64,000 nucleotides of DNA from Pseudoduganella aquatica. Its GTDB lineage: Bacteria; Pseudomonadota; Gammaproteobacteria; Burkholderiales; Burkholderiaceae_D. Location: NCBI RefSeq assembly GCF_009857595.1, contig NZ_WWCU01000012.1, positions 95,115 through 159,114 on the forward strand. The letters run 5' to 3'. The notes beneath the pieces were generated by a model. The model worked only from the letters and a program-made list of their open reading frames with translations, was not told the origin of the DNA and searched no databases. The position numbers and the translations under genes are program-made. Below, in pieces: positions 7,752 through 18,201 of the stretch; within the stretch, counting starts at the first letter, position 1; every line of letters begins with the position of its first letter.

Positions 7752-8708
7752 TCAATAGTTCATCAGGAAATACAGCAGCAGTATATTCGCCCCCAACAGC
7801 GGCAGCGCAGTGGGGATCTGGGCCTTGATGACGGCGTGCTTGTCGTGCAGGTCCAGCAGCGCGGCGGGCACAATGTTGAAGTTGGCGGCCATGGGCGTCA
7901 TCAGCGTGCCGCAGTAGCCGCTGAACATGCCGATGGCGGCCATGACCGCCGGATTGGCGCCGTACACGTTCACCAGCACGGGTATGCCGACGCCGCCCGC
8001 CATCACAGGGAAAGCGGCGAAGCCGTTGCCCATGACAATGGTGAACAGCGCCATGCCGCCGCAGTACACGGCCACCGCCACCAGCTTGTAGTCCATATTG
8101 ATGTAGGAGGTGCTGACGTGGGCCACGGCCTTGCCCACGCCCGCCTCCGTGAACAGCAGCCCAAGCACGGCCAGCATGTGCGGCAGAACGATGGCCCAGC
8201 CCATGGCGTCGACCAGGCGCCGCTGCTCGCGCGCGGCCTGCAGCGGTGTGGCGCGCAGCATAACGCAGGCAACCGCCACCGCGATCACCGAGGCGCAGCC
8301 CAGCGCGGCCAGGGTGAGGTGCTTCTGCTCGAACAGGAAAAGGCCGCCCAGCTTGACGTCCTTGAGCAAGGTGGCGCAGGCCATGGTGACGCCGGGGATG
8401 ATGAGCGCGGGCACGAACAGCTTGTTGCCCAAGCGCTGGGCGCTGCTGCGGCGCTCGGACTCGGGCAGATTATTCGGCGCGCCCATGCGCACGCCGCCAA
8501 AGCCGGCCAGCAGCGCCATGGTGATCATGATGGCGCCCGCCGTCGCTTCCGGCAGCGCTTCGCCAGCCAGATAAATTGCGGCGTACAGCGCCCAGAACAG
8601 CGCCGTCGTGTGGCGGCGCGGGTTGCTGCGGTCGGCCAGCGTGAGCAGCGCGATCAGCGCCAGCACGGCGCCCAGCAGCAGGTAAAAGTATTCCAGCTTG
8701 AAGATCAT
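7752..8708 (-). CDS. DUF979 family membrane protein
   Basis: Polytopic inner membrane protein of 318 residues with about nine hydrophobic segments, beginning [20 protein letters not shown]. Conserved stretches include [17 protein letters not shown] and [19 protein letters not shown], typical of DUF979. It is always found next to a DUF969 partner. Here it overlaps that partner by four bases (ATGA), and its stop abuts pcp. The two proteins likely form one transporter; substrate 5-oxoproline or pyroglutamyl peptide is inferred from pcp. A longer frame begins upstream at a GTG, but the ATG at 8708 gives the expected N-terminus. Confidence 0.88.
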   Translation of the reverse strand: MIFKLEYFYLLLGAVLALIALLTLADRSNPRRHTTALFWALYAAIYLAGEALPEATAGAIMITMALLAGFGGVRMGAPNNLPESERRSSAQRLGNKLFVPALIIPGVTMACATLLKDVKLGGLFLFEQKHLTLAALGCASVIAVAVACVMLRATPLQAAREQRRLVDAMGWAIVLPHMLAVLGLLFTEAGVGKAVAHVSTSYINMDYKLVAVAVYCGGMALFTIVMGNGFAAFPVMAGGVGIPVLVNVYGANPAVMAAIGMFSGYCGTLMTPMAANFNIVPAALLDLHDKHAVIKAQIPTALPLLGANILLLYFLMNY

Positions 8709-9451
8709 GGCTGGCCTCCGGTCGGCAGCGGAGCGGCTGCACCTGCTGCGGCCTTGCCTGCGGCGGCGAGCAGCTCGCGCTCGATCTCGCGGTCCAGGCG
8801 GCGCAAGCGCCAGGCGTGGATGATGTAGGCCGTCACGGCGGTGGGTATGCCCCACATGGCCACGTGCAGCGGGTCAACCTCGATGCCCTCCCCTCGCAGG
8901 ATGGTCTGCATCAGCACGATGGCGCCGAAGGCCACGAAGATGTCCTCGCCGAAGAACAGGCCCACGTTGTCCGTGGCGGCGGCCATGGCGCGCACGCGCT
9001 GGCGCAGGCGTTCGCTCAGGCCCGGGTGGCGCAGCTCGGCCGCCGCTTCCGCCATCGGCGCCACCAGCGGCCGCACCATGTTCGGATGCCCACCCAGGCT
9101 GGTCAGCCCGCCTGCGGCGGACAGTTCGCGCACCGTCAGGTAGACAATCAGTATGCGCCCCGCCGTCGCCGCCTTCACGCGGGCGATGGCGGCCTGCGCG
9201 TGCTCGCGCAAGCCGTAGCGCTCCAGCAGGCCGATCGCGGCCAGCGGCAGCAGATAGATCAGCGGCAGGTTGCGCGTCTTGACGAAGGCCCTGCCCAGCG
9301 ACGCCAGCAAGGCCTCCACCGGCATCATGGCGGCGAAGCCCGTTGTGAAGCACGCCGCCGCCACCACCAGCACCGGATGCGCGCGCAGCAAAAAGCCCAC
9401 CACGATCACCGCCACGCCCAGCAAGGGCCATAAACTTACCGCTGTCTGCAT
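8705..9451 (-). CDS. DUF969 family membrane protein
   Basis: Inner membrane protein of 248 residues with about six hydrophobic segments, starting MQTAVSLWPLLGVAVIVVGF. Segments TRNLPLIYLLPLAAIGLLER and TDNVGLFFGEDIF are characteristic of DUF969. It is the first gene of the leftward DUF969-DUF979-pcp operon; ATGA overlap with the next gene implies coupled synthesis. An intrinsic terminator at 9470-9503 isolates it from the TonB receptor gene upstream, so it has its own promoter in the short gap or relies on readthrough. Confidence 0.88.
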   Translation of the reverse strand: MQTAVSLWPLLGVAVIVVGFLLRAHPVLVVAAACFTTGFAAMMPVEALLASLGRAFVKTRNLPLIYLLPLAAIGLLERYGLREHAQAAIARVKAATAGRILIVYLTVRELSAAGGLTSLGGHPNMVRPLVAPMAEAAAELRHPGLSERLRQRVRAMAAATDNVGLFFGEDIFVAFGAIVLMQTILRGEGIEVDPLHVAMWGIPTAVTAYIIHAWRLRRLDREIERELLAAAGKAAAGAAAPLPTGGQP

Positions 9452-9469
9452 CCCGCCGCTCCTGAAAGT

Positions 9470-9503
9470 AAAAAAGCCCGCACATCTTACGATGCGCGGG
9501 CTT
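9470..9503 (-). terminator. Intrinsic terminator after the TonB receptor gene
   Basis: On the minus strand a strong stem with AAGCCCGC arms and an inner GCATC/GATG pairing is closed by a GTAA loop and followed directly by a run of T (plus-strand A run at 9469-9475). It lies 18 bases after the receptor stop. Confidence 0.9.
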
Positions 9504-9520
9504 CGCCAACGAAGAACTTA

Positions 9521-11776
9521 TTAGAAGTTCGCTTTGAACTGCACGCCGTAGGTGCGCGGTTCGTTGACGATACCGGTCAGGTTGTTGAAGTCGATCGCGG
9601 CGATGACTTGCTCGCGGCCGGTGATGTTGCGGCCGTAAGCGGCGACTTCGTACTTGCCGTCAGCCCATTTGTAGCCGGCGCGCAGGCCGCCTTCCAGCAT
9701 GGATTTGGCTTTGTATTCCTTCGCTTCGTACAGGAACATATTGTATTTGTCGCGGTAAGCCCAGTCGGTGTAGGCGTAGAACTCGCCGTTGGCCACAGGG
9801 GTGCTGTAGCGCAGCGTGAAGTTGCCCACCCACTTGGGCGCGCGCGGCAGCGGGTTGCCGTTGATCAGCGCAACCGTGGAGCCGCCGATGGTCTTGGTCG
9901 GGTTGGTGACGGTGCAGCCGTTGCCGCATGGCGCCACGAACAGGCCTGCGTCCTTGATCTCGGTGTCGTTGTAGCTGCCGCCGATGGTGGCGCGCCATTC
10001 TTCCGAGATAATGGCTTGCATGTCCAGCTCGAAGCCCTGGCCTTCAGCCTTGTCCGCATTGACCAGGCGGTTCTGGTTGACGGCGCCCGAACCTGCGGTC
10101 AGTTGCAGGTCTTTCACGCGGTACTTGAACACCGAAGCCGACAGGCGCGCACGCTTGTTCAGGAAGTCCTGCTTGATACCGGCTTCCACCGACAGGTTCT
10201 TCTCCGAATCGCCCACCGAGATGGTGTCGCCGAACAGCACGCGGCCCTGGATCGACGGAGCGCGGTAGCCGGTCGCAATGCGGCCGTACACGTTGGTGTT
10301 CTTGTCGATCTCGTAGTTGGTGCTCAGGTCCCAGCTGATGTTGGTGTCTTTCGGATGCGCGAACAGCGGGCCGACGTTCTTGCCGCCGAAGGGAGTCAGC
10401 GTGCGGGCTGCCACGAAGTCCTTCTTGTCGTCGGTGTAGCGCACGCCGGCGCGCACTTTCCAAACGTCGCTCAGCGCGTAGTTGACGGAGCCGAAGGCCG
10501 CCCACGAGCGCGAGTTCTGGGTCTGCTGCGCATAGCCGTTGACTACGCCGCCGCCCAGGGTGTCGAAGTTGAAGCTGTCGACAACGATGTCTTCCTTGAA
10601 GTAGTACACGCCGCCGATCCACTGCAGGCGGTCCTTGGTGTTGGACTCGACGCGGAACTCTTGCGAGATCTGCTTGTGGTCCGGCAGGCCGTCGGCGGTT
10701 TCGGAGGTGAACGGGATGAAGGCAGGAGCCGGGCCGGAGGTGGCGCCGGAACCGTAGCCGCCGTCCACGTCGGCGCGGCTGTAGAACTTGGCCTTCTCGT
10801 AGCCGGTGATGGAGTGCAGCGTCATCGTCGGCAGGTCGTAGCGCAGGGTCAGGCTGGAGCCGGTGACTTTCAGCTTCTGGGTGTTGAAGCCGTCGGTCGG
10901 GTAGCGGCCGTAGTCGAAGCCGTCCACGATCTCATTGGTGCCCTTCTTGATGATGCCGGCGCGGAACAGGGTGGCGCTGCCGTCCATGTCGCGGTGGTGC
11001 ACATTGAACAAGGCGCTGAAGTCCTTGTTGGGCTTGAACGCCACCTGCACGCGGGCCGCGTTGTCCTTGTAGCCTTCGAAGTCCTGGGTGCCGGTGATGC
11101 GCGGGTTGTGCACGCGGTCGTCGCGCGACTGCGATTGCAGAGATACGCGGGCGCTGATCATCTCGTTGACCGGCAGGTTGAAGGCGCCTTCGGCATTGAA
11201 CACGCCGTCCTTGCCGAAGCCGGCCGACACATAGCCTTCCTGCTTGTTGGTCGGCTTGACCGAGTCGAACTTGATCACGCCGGCCGGCGAGTTGCGGCCG
11301 AACAGCGTGCCTTGCGGGCCGCGCAGCACTTCAATCTGTTCCACGTCGAAGACCGGGAAGCCTTTCAGCATCGGCGACTCCTGCACTACGCCGTCGTACA
11401 CCAGGCCCACAGGCTGGGAGGCGTTCAGGTCGAAGTCGGTGTTGCCCAGGCCGCGGATGTAGAAGCGCGGGAAGGAACGGCCGAAGTCCGATTCCACGTT
11501 CAGCGACGGGGTACGGCCGGACATGAAGCGGATGTCGTCGCCGCCGGCGGTCAGCACGTCCAGCTTTTCGCCTTTCATGGTGGAGATGGCCATAGGCACA
11601 TCCTTGATGTTTTCCGAGCGGCGCGCTGCCGTCACGATCACCGTTTCCAGCTGGCCGGCTTGCGCCTTGGCGTCGGCTTGGGCGGCTTCCTGGGCCATCG
11701 CGCCTTGCAGCGGGAAGGCGCCGGCGATCGCCAGGGCGATCAGCGTGCGGGACGCGTACTTACTTTTTGTCATCAT
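9521..11776 (-). CDS. TonB-dependent outer membrane receptor
   Basis: Energy-coupled outer membrane import channel of 751 residues. A signal peptide ends near AMA-QE at residue 28. A TonB-box-like segment ETVIVTAAR is followed by the plug domain at about 55-170, with YIRGLGNTD and EVLRGPQGTLFGRNSPAG, then a 22-strand barrel ending in YGVQFKANF with the terminal Phe. It lacks the N-terminal signalling domain of FecA types. The ATG at 11776 has AGGAG seven bases upstream; a long in-frame extension is non-coding leader. It stands divergent to a nucleoside ABC importer and carries the 57-bp block shared with psuK about 105 bases upstream, so nucleoside, pseudouridine or oligonucleotide uptake is a better guess than iron (inference). 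Confidence 0.92.
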   Translation of the reverse strand: MMTKSKYASRTLIALAIAGAFPLQGAMAQEAAQADAKAQAGQLETVIVTAARRSENIKDVPMAISTMKGEKLDVLTAGGDDIRFMSGRTPSLNVESDFGRSFPRFYIRGLGNTDFDLNASQPVGLVYDGVVQESPMLKGFPVFDVEQIEVLRGPQGTLFGRNSPAGVIKFDSVKPTNKQEGYVSAGFGKDGVFNAEGAFNLPVNEMISARVSLQSQSRDDRVHNPRITGTQDFEGYKDNAARVQVAFKPNKDFSALFNVHHRDMDGSATLFRAGIIKKGTNEIVDGFDYGRYPTDGFNTQKLKVTGSSLTLRYDLPTMTLHSITGYEKAKFYSRADVDGGYGSGATSGPAPAFIPFTSETADGLPDHKQISQEFRVESNTKDRLQWIGGVYYFKEDIVVDSFNFDTLGGGVVNGYAQQTQNSRSWAAFGSVNYALSDVWKVRAGVRYTDDKKDFVAARTLTPFGGKNVGPLFAHPKDTNISWDLSTNYEIDKNTNVYGRIATGYRAPSIQGRVLFGDTISVGDSEKNLSVEAGIKQDFLNKRARLSASVFKYRVKDLQLTAGSGAVNQNRLVNADKAEGQGFELDMQAIISEEWRATIGGSYNDTEIKDAGLFVAPCGNGCTVTNPTKTIGGSTVALINGNPLPRAPKWVGNFTLRYSTPVANGEFYAYTDWAYRDKYNMFLYEAKEYKAKSMLEGGLRAGYKWADGKYEVAAYGRNITGREQVIAAIDFNNLTGIVNEPRTYGVQFKANF

Positions 11777-12291
11777 GAACCAGCTCCTAGCAGGGATTGC
11801 TTTACAAAAAACCAATAAAATCATTACAAGGGCGAATCCTAGCATGAAACCTTTTAACTGGAAATTACGACACAATAGATTCAATTTATATGATTCCCAT
11901 ATAAATAAACAATAAAAAACGTATTTGCCATACATATACCGGCTCATGCATAGTAAGTGGCTATTCAACCGTCATGCGGACCACTTATATAGCGCATTGC
12001 GGCGAGAGTGCCGCAGAGGGTGGCAAGGCGGTGGCGGCGAGATGGAAGCGGCGTACCGATTTGGCTAGATCAATCGGCAACAGCATGAAAAAGCAACAAC
12101 GTAAAATAAATTTTGGGCTTTGTACAATGTTGCACCGGCACGACAAGGCCGCGACACAATATGACCAAGTTTCACGTTTTTGATGCGATGCAGGAAAAAC
12201 AATTAATCGGGGCATTGCCTCTAAAAAACAGCCCAAGTTACATGTTCTGGCCGCAAAAAATATACAATATCGAACTTCCAGGAGCCTACTC
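11777..12291. other. Gene-free divergent control region, 515 bases
   Basis: It holds the 57-bp block shared with psuK at 11882-11938. It also holds an inverted repeat TAAGTGG (11954-11960) and CCACTTA (11981-11987) separated by 20 bases, and an AT-rich leader before the BMP gene containing AGGAG at 12281. No riboswitch-like structure was recognised. The short ORFs here show no coding character. Confidence 0.6.
11882..11938 (-). promoter_or_regulatory. 57-bp regulatory block upstream of the TonB receptor (second copy)
   Basis: Read on the minus strand it begins TATATGTATGGCAAATAC (11938 down to 11921), identical over 18 bases to the psuK copy. It continues after 16 bases into the perfect dyad TTTATATG-N5-CATATAAA at 11885-11905. 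Order, spacing and orientation relative to the downstream gene match the psuK copy at 3859-3915 without a gap. It ends about 105 bases before the receptor start. Confidence 0.75.
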
Positions 12292-13287
12292 ATGAAAATC
12301 AAACAACTCAGTCTGACGATCGCCGCCATGTGCGTGGCAGCTGGCGCCTGCGCCGCTGACCCGAAACTGGCCATCGTCTACGACGCGGGCGGCAAGTTCG
12401 ACAAGTCGTTCAACCAGTCCGCTTCCGAAGGCGCCGCGCGCTTCAAGAAAGACACCAACATCAGCTTCCTCGAAGCGCAAGCCAGCAGCGACACGCAAGC
12501 CGAGCAGGTTCTGCGCGGCCTGGCCCGCAAGAATATGGACCTGATCGCCTCCATCGGCTTCGCGCAAACGCAAGCGGTGCAGAAGGTCGCCAAGGAATTT
12601 CCGAAAGTCCGCTTCGTGCTGATCGACGGCGTGGCGCAAGGCGCCAACGTGAACTCGATCACCTTCAAGGAAGAAGAAGGTTCCTACCTGGTGGGCGTGG
12701 CCGGCGTGATGGCCTCCAAGAGCAAGAAGCTGGGCTTCATCGGCGGCATCGACATTCCGCTGATCCGCACCTTCGCCTGCGGCTACGCTCAAGGCGCGAA
12801 AGCCACCGACAAGAAAGCGGAAGTATTCCAGAACATGGTGGGCACCACCTCGGCCGCATGGAACGATCCGGCCAAGGGCGGCGAACTGGCGCGCTCGCAG
12901 TTCGAACGCGGCGTGGACGTGGTGTTCGCAGTGGCCGGCGGCTCGGGCATGGGCACGCTGCAGACGGCCAAGGAAAAAGGCAAGCTGTCGATCGGCGTCG
13001 ATTCCAACCAGAACAGCCTGTACCCAGGCAGCGTGCTGACCTCCATGGTCAAGCGCATCGACAATGCCGTGTATGATTCCTTCATGCAGATGAAGAACGG
13101 CACCTGGAAAGCCGGCGTGCTGGCCAAGGGCCTGAAAGAAGGCGGCGTGGACTGGGCTCTCGATGAGCACAACCGCAAGCTGATCACCCCGGAAATCGAA
13201 AAGAAAGTCCTGGGCGTGCGCAAAGACATTATCGACGGCAAAGTAAAAGTGATCGACTACCGTACTGGCAACAGCTGCCCGGTCTAA
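12292..13287 (+). CDS. BMP-family nucleoside-binding protein of an ABC importer
   Basis: Periplasmic solute receptor of the basic membrane protein (PnrA-like, pfam Bmp) family, 331 residues. A Sec signal peptide ends at GACAA-DPK. The mature start LAIVYDAGGKFDKSFNQSA, the VLIDGV and IGGIDIPLIRTFACGY segments and the IGVDSNQ motif are diagnostic. This family binds purine and other nucleosides. AGGAG lies eight bases before the ATG. It heads the operon with one ATPase and two permeases downstream and is separated from them by a hairpin that probably keeps the binding protein more abundant. Confidence 0.93.
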   Translation: MKIKQLSLTIAAMCVAAGACAADPKLAIVYDAGGKFDKSFNQSASEGAARFKKDTNISFLEAQASSDTQAEQVLRGLARKNMDLIASIGFAQTQAVQKVAKEFPKVRFVLIDGVAQGANVNSITFKEEEGSYLVGVAGVMASKSKKLGFIGGIDIPLIRTFACGYAQGAKATDKKAEVFQNMVGTTSAAWNDPAKGGELARSQFERGVDVVFAVAGGSGMGTLQTAKEKGKLSIGVDSNQNSLYPGSVLTSMVKRIDNAVYDSFMQMKNGTWKAGVLAKGLKEGGVDWALDEHNRKLITPEIEKKVLGVRKDIIDGKVKVIDYRTGNSCPV

Positions 13288-13307
13288 TCACGTGATTCAA
13301 AAAGAGA

Positions 13308-13343
13308 ACGCGCCGGCGGGTTTTCCCGTCCGGCGCGTTTTTC
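13308..13343 (+). terminator. Strong hairpin with T run between binding protein and ATPase genes
   Basis: ACGCGCCGGCGGG pairs with CCCGTCCGGCGCGT across a TTTT loop and is followed by TTTTT. The ATPase gene 30 bases downstream belongs to the same transporter, so this likely acts as a partial terminator or mRNA stabiliser. Confidence 0.85.
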
Positions 13344-13372
13344 AGTCATAGCAACCATCATCCAGTGATCCT

Positions 13373-14898
<1,526 letters not shown>

Positions 14899-14902
<4 letters not shown>

Positions 14903-15978
14903 ACACTAACGATATGCCACGCTGGGCGACAGCCTTTGTCCTGCCCTTACTGAACCTGCTGTCGGCGCTGCTGGTGGCGGCCCTGGTGATCCACCTGCTC
15001 GGTGAAGATCCGCTGGACTCCCTGCGCATCCTGATCAACAGCGCCATCGTCAACCCCGAAGGCCTGAGCTACACGCTGTTCTACGCCTCCACCTTTATCT
15101 TCACCGGCCTGTCGGTGTCGATCGCCATGCAGGCCGGCCTGTTCAACATCGGCTCCGAAGGCCAGATGTATATCGGCGGCCTGGGGCTGACCATCGCCAT
15201 GCTGGCCCTGGACGCATCGCTGCCGTGGTGGCTGCTGATCCCCTGCGGCATAGTCGGCGCGGCCCTCTTCGGCGCGCTGTGGGGCTTCCTGCCCGGCTAC
15301 CTGCAAGCCAAGCGCGGCAGCCACATCGTGGTGACCACGATTATGTTCAACTTCATCGCCGCGTCGCTGATGAACTTCTTCATCGTGAAATACATGATAC
15401 CGGCGGGCGAGCAGAACACCGCCAGCCGCGTGTTCTCGGCCGCCGCCGAAATGCCGCGCCTGAACACCTGGTTCCCGGTGCTGGGCGACACGCCGCTCAA
15501 CGTAAGCTTCCTGCTGGCCATCGTGGCGCTGGCCATCTACGGCCTGGTGGTCACGCGTTCGGCCTGGGGCTACAAGCTGCGCGCCACCGGCTTGAACAAG
15601 CACGCCGCGCACTACGCCGGCATCCGCATCAGCAAGATGATCATCGTCGTCATGCTGATTTCGGGCGCACTGGCCGGCCTGGGTTCGGTCAACTCCATCA
15701 TGGGCTCGACCCACTACCTGTCGCTCAACTTCGTCGGCGGCGCCGGCTTCGTCGGCATCGCGATTGCGCTGATGGGCCGCCAGCACCCGGTCGGCATCTT
15801 CCTGTCGGCCGTGCTGTTCGGCGCACTGATCCAGGGCGGCTTCGACCTGTCGCTGGAAAAACCGAACATTCCGACCGAAACCTTTATCTTCATCCAGGGC
15901 CTGATCATCCTGTTCTGCGGCGCCATGGAGAACTTCTACGCACCAGCCATCATGAAGCTGATCAAGGCCAAGGGGTAA
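14899..15978 (+). CDS. Nucleoside ABC importer, permease 1
   Basis: Integral membrane permease of 359 residues (BPD_transp_2 family, NupP-like) with roughly eight to ten membrane segments. The conserved AMQAGLFNIGSEGQMYIGGL loop lies after the second helix, and GLNKHAAHYAGI is the cytoplasmic coupling-helix region. It overlaps the ATPase gene by four bases and precedes permease 2 by four bases, so the heterodimeric channel is made from one message. Confidence 0.93.
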
Positions 15979-15982
15979 TGAC

Positions 15983-16954
15983 ATGACTTTTGAAGACCTG
16001 CATATCGGCAGCATCCTGGTATCGACCGTGCGCAACGCGCCGGTGCTGATTTTCGCCGCCATGGCCGGCCTGTTCGCGGAGCGCTCCGGCGTGATCGACA
16101 TCGGCCTGGAAGGCAAGATCCTGGCCTCGGCCTTCGTGTCGGCGGCGGTGGCCTTCGCCACCCAGAACCCGTGGTACGGCGTGGCCGCCGGCGTGGCCGT
16201 GTCGGTGGCGCTGGCCACCCTGCAAGGCTATGTCAGCATCACGCAAAAGGGCAACCAGCTGGTGGCCGGCATCGCCATCAACATCGCCATGAGCGGGCTG
16301 ACCTTCGTGGTGGCCCAGTTCTTCTTCCAGCAGGGCGGCCGTACGCCGGACCTGGGCCAGGCGCGCCTGTTCGACGTGGTGCTGCCGGGCAGCGCCGCCA
16401 TCGTGGACGTGCCCTTCGTGGGCTGGCTGTACACCAAGCTGATAGGCGGCCATTCGGTGCTGGTCTATCTGGCCTTCGCGCTGGTGCCGCTGGTGCACTG
16501 GGTGCTGTACCACACCCGCTTCGGCCTGCGCCTGCGCGCCTGCGGCGAGAATCCGCACGCGGCCGATGCGGCCGGCGTGTCGGTGGAATGGACGCGCTAC
16601 AAGGCCATGCTGATCGCCGGCGTGCTGTGCTCGTTCTCGGGCGCCTACCTGGCCATCGTGCAGAGCGGCTTCTTCCTGCGCGATATGTCGGCCGGCGCCG
16701 GCTACCTGGCGCTGACCGCCATGGTGTTCGGCAACTGGCGTCCGCTGTACACCTTCTTCGGCTGCCTGATGTTCGGCTTCTTCGGCGCGGTGCAGATCCA
16801 GATCGAAGGCGTGGACCTGCCGGTGGTGGGCCGCATTCCCGGCTCGCTGATCCAGATGGTGCCGTATGTCGTCACCGTGATCGTGCTGGCCGGCCTGATG
16901 GCCAAATCCGTGGCGCCCAAAGCCATCGGCGTACCGTTCGTCAAATCGCGCTAG
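15983..16954 (+). CDS. Nucleoside ABC importer, permease 2
   Basis: Second permease, 323 residues (NupQ-like), with the family motif LFAERSGVIDIGLEGKILAS near residue 30 and a coupling region LRACGENPHAADAAGVSVEW near 185-205. About eight hydrophobic segments. It closes the importer operon and is followed 12 bases later by a REP-like hairpin. Confidence 0.93.
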   Translation: MTFEDLHIGSILVSTVRNAPVLIFAAMAGLFAERSGVIDIGLEGKILASAFVSAAVAFATQNPWYGVAAGVAVSVALATLQGYVSITQKGNQLVAGIAINIAMSGLTFVVAQFFFQQGGRTPDLGQARLFDVVLPGSAAIVDVPFVGWLYTKLIGGHSVLVYLAFALVPLVHWVLYHTRFGLRLRACGENPHAADAAGVSVEWTRYKAMLIAGVLCSFSGAYLAIVQSGFFLRDMSAGAGYLALTAMVFGNWRPLYTFFGCLMFGFFGAVQIQIEGVDLPVVGRIPGSLIQMVPYVVTVIVLAGLMAKSVAPKAIGVPFVKSR

Positions 16955-16966
16955 CGCGCACGCAAT

Positions 16967-17003
16967 GGCGGGTTACGGAGCAGCGCTCCTAACCCGCCCT
17001 ACG
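16967..17003 (+). repeat. REP-like palindrome GGCGGGTTA...TAACCCGCC CTACG, copy 2
   Basis: GGCGGGTTA (16967-16975) and TAACCCGCC (16990-16998) with an inner GGAGC/GCTCC pairing form a near-perfect hairpin, followed by CTACG. It is a single unit at the 3' end of the importer operon and belongs to the same family as the doublets at 6963-7088 and 40580-40675. Confidence 0.85.
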
Positions 17004-17070
17004 CGCTGTCCCATTGCCAATTCGGCAATCCTGCGCAACAATGGGGCACGATCCCTGACCACACGTGCCC

Positions 17071-17793
17071 ATGACCTTCGGCGTCTACCTCTCCTCACTG
17101 GCCTTCGCCGTGCTGTCCGCCTACCTCTGGCGGCGCCAGCGGGTGCTGCGGCGCGAGGCCTTTATCCGCAGCTATGTGCTGCCGAAAGGCCTGTTTGAAA
17201 AGCTGATGAAGAAGCATCCGCAGCTCACCATCAAGGATTGCCAGCTGGTCGCGCACGGCTTGCGGCAGTTCTTCCTGGCGCACCTGAAAAGCGGCAGGAT
17301 GTATGTGTCGATGCCGTCGCAGGTGGCCGATGACCTGTGGCATGAGCTGATCCTCTACACCAAGAATTACCAGCAGTTCTGCCAGCAGGCCTTCGGCCGC
17401 TTCCTGCACCACACGCCCGCCATCGTGCTGAGCAAGGGCCAGCGCGGCAACGACGGCATCCGCCGCTGCTGGCGCTATGTGTGCAAGGAGGAGAACATCA
17501 ATCCGAACGCGCCGACCCGTTTGCCGCTGCTATTCGCGCTGGACGGCAAGTTCAACATCAACGAAGGCTTCCTTTACGTGCCGGACTGCCACGGCGTGCG
17601 CCGCAGCGACGACAGCGGCGGCGTCTATTGCGGCGCAGACCTCGGCAGCGGGCACTCGCTCAGCGACGGCGGCAGCGGCTGCAGCAGCGATTCCGGTTCC
17701 TGCGGCAGCGGCGGAAGCGATGGCGGCGGTGGCGGAGATAGCGGCGGCGACAGCGGCTGCGGTGGCGGCGGCTGCGGCGGGGGTGGCGATTGA
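17071..17793 (+). CDS. Glycine-rich-domain protein with WHEL motif and Ser/Gly/Cys-rich tail
   Basis: A 240-residue protein of unknown function. Residues about 1-20 form a hydrophobic anchor. Residues 70-130 hold MPSQVADDLWHELILYTKNY followed by QQFCQQAFGRFLHHTPA, which resembles the D-x-x-W-H-x-H/E-x-x-L-x-T-x-x-Y-x-x-F-C pattern of GRDP-like (glycine-rich domain) proteins. The last 60 residues are almost only Gly, Ser, Asp and Cys (seven Cys), ending GGGGCGGGGD. An upstream GTG at 17065 is an alternative start. The low-complexity tail may be a metal-binding or surface-exposed segment (inference). Confidence 0.7.
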   Translation: MTFGVYLSSLAFAVLSAYLWRRQRVLRREAFIRSYVLPKGLFEKLMKKHPQLTIKDCQLVAHGLRQFFLAHLKSGRMYVSMPSQVADDLWHELILYTKNYQQFCQQAFGRFLHHTPAIVLSKGQRGNDGIRRCWRYVCKEENINPNAPTRLPLLFALDGKFNINEGFLYVPDCHGVRRSDDSGGVYCGADLGSGHSLSDGGSGCSSDSGSCGSGGSDGGGGGDSGGDSGCGGGGCGGGGD

Positions 17794-17818
17794 CGGCGCT
17801 CCCCGTATAATGCCGCCC

Positions 17819-18130
17819 ATGGAAAAAATCAAAACCCATCTGCTGGCCCGCATCTGCTGGCTCGCCTTCGGCGGCGTCATGGCCGCCACGCGCCTGCTCG
17901 ACGGCGTACAGCACAACTCCACCGGAATGACGGTCACCGGCATAGGCTGGCTGCTGCTGGGCATACTGTGGTTCCTCAGCCCGCTCATCATCGGCAAGAA
18001 GAAAAGCGAAATGGCGCAGCAGCAGCGCGAGGCGGCGATAGGTTCGGACAGCCTGCGCAACAAGCTGCTGTTCGCCGCCGCCGGCTGCGTGGCCGTGGGC
18101 ATGGTGCTGCGCTACGGCTTCGGTAATTAA
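17819..18130 (+). CDS. Small two-helix membrane protein, function unknown
   Basis: A 103-residue protein, MEKIKTHLLARICWLAFGGV..., with a hydrophobic segment at about 10-25, a second at about 42-60 (ITGIGWLLLGILWFLSPLII-like), then a charged KKKSEMAQQQREA stretch and a third hydrophobic segment at the C-terminus. It starts 26 bases after the glycine-rich protein gene on the same strand. An in-frame ATG three codons upstream is also possible. No family recognised. Confidence 0.55.
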   Translation: MEKIKTHLLARICWLAFGGVMAATRLLDGVQHNSTGMTVTGIGWLLLGILWFLSPLIIGKKKSEMAQQQREAAIGSDSLRNKLLFAAAGCVAVGMVLRYGFGN

Positions 18131-18201
18131 CCAGATTCAAGCTGGCGCGCCCGCCGCGTGAGCGCTTCTATACTGGCCCGATCCCACTCAAGGAGCGAGC
18201 C

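Noticed and set aside
9608..11818. A 736-residue plus-strand frame opposite the TonB receptor
   Set aside because: Antisense shadow; no signal peptide, domain or ribosome site of its own.
12100..12291. Possible purine riboswitch before the BMP gene
   Set aside because: The conserved three-way junction elements of purine or related riboswitches were not seen in the leader.
17790..17811. TTGACG and TATAAT before the small membrane protein gene at 17819
   Set aside because: The two boxes are only ten bases apart, far short of the usual 16-18, and the TATAAT overlaps the start region, so a sigma-70 promoter is not supported.
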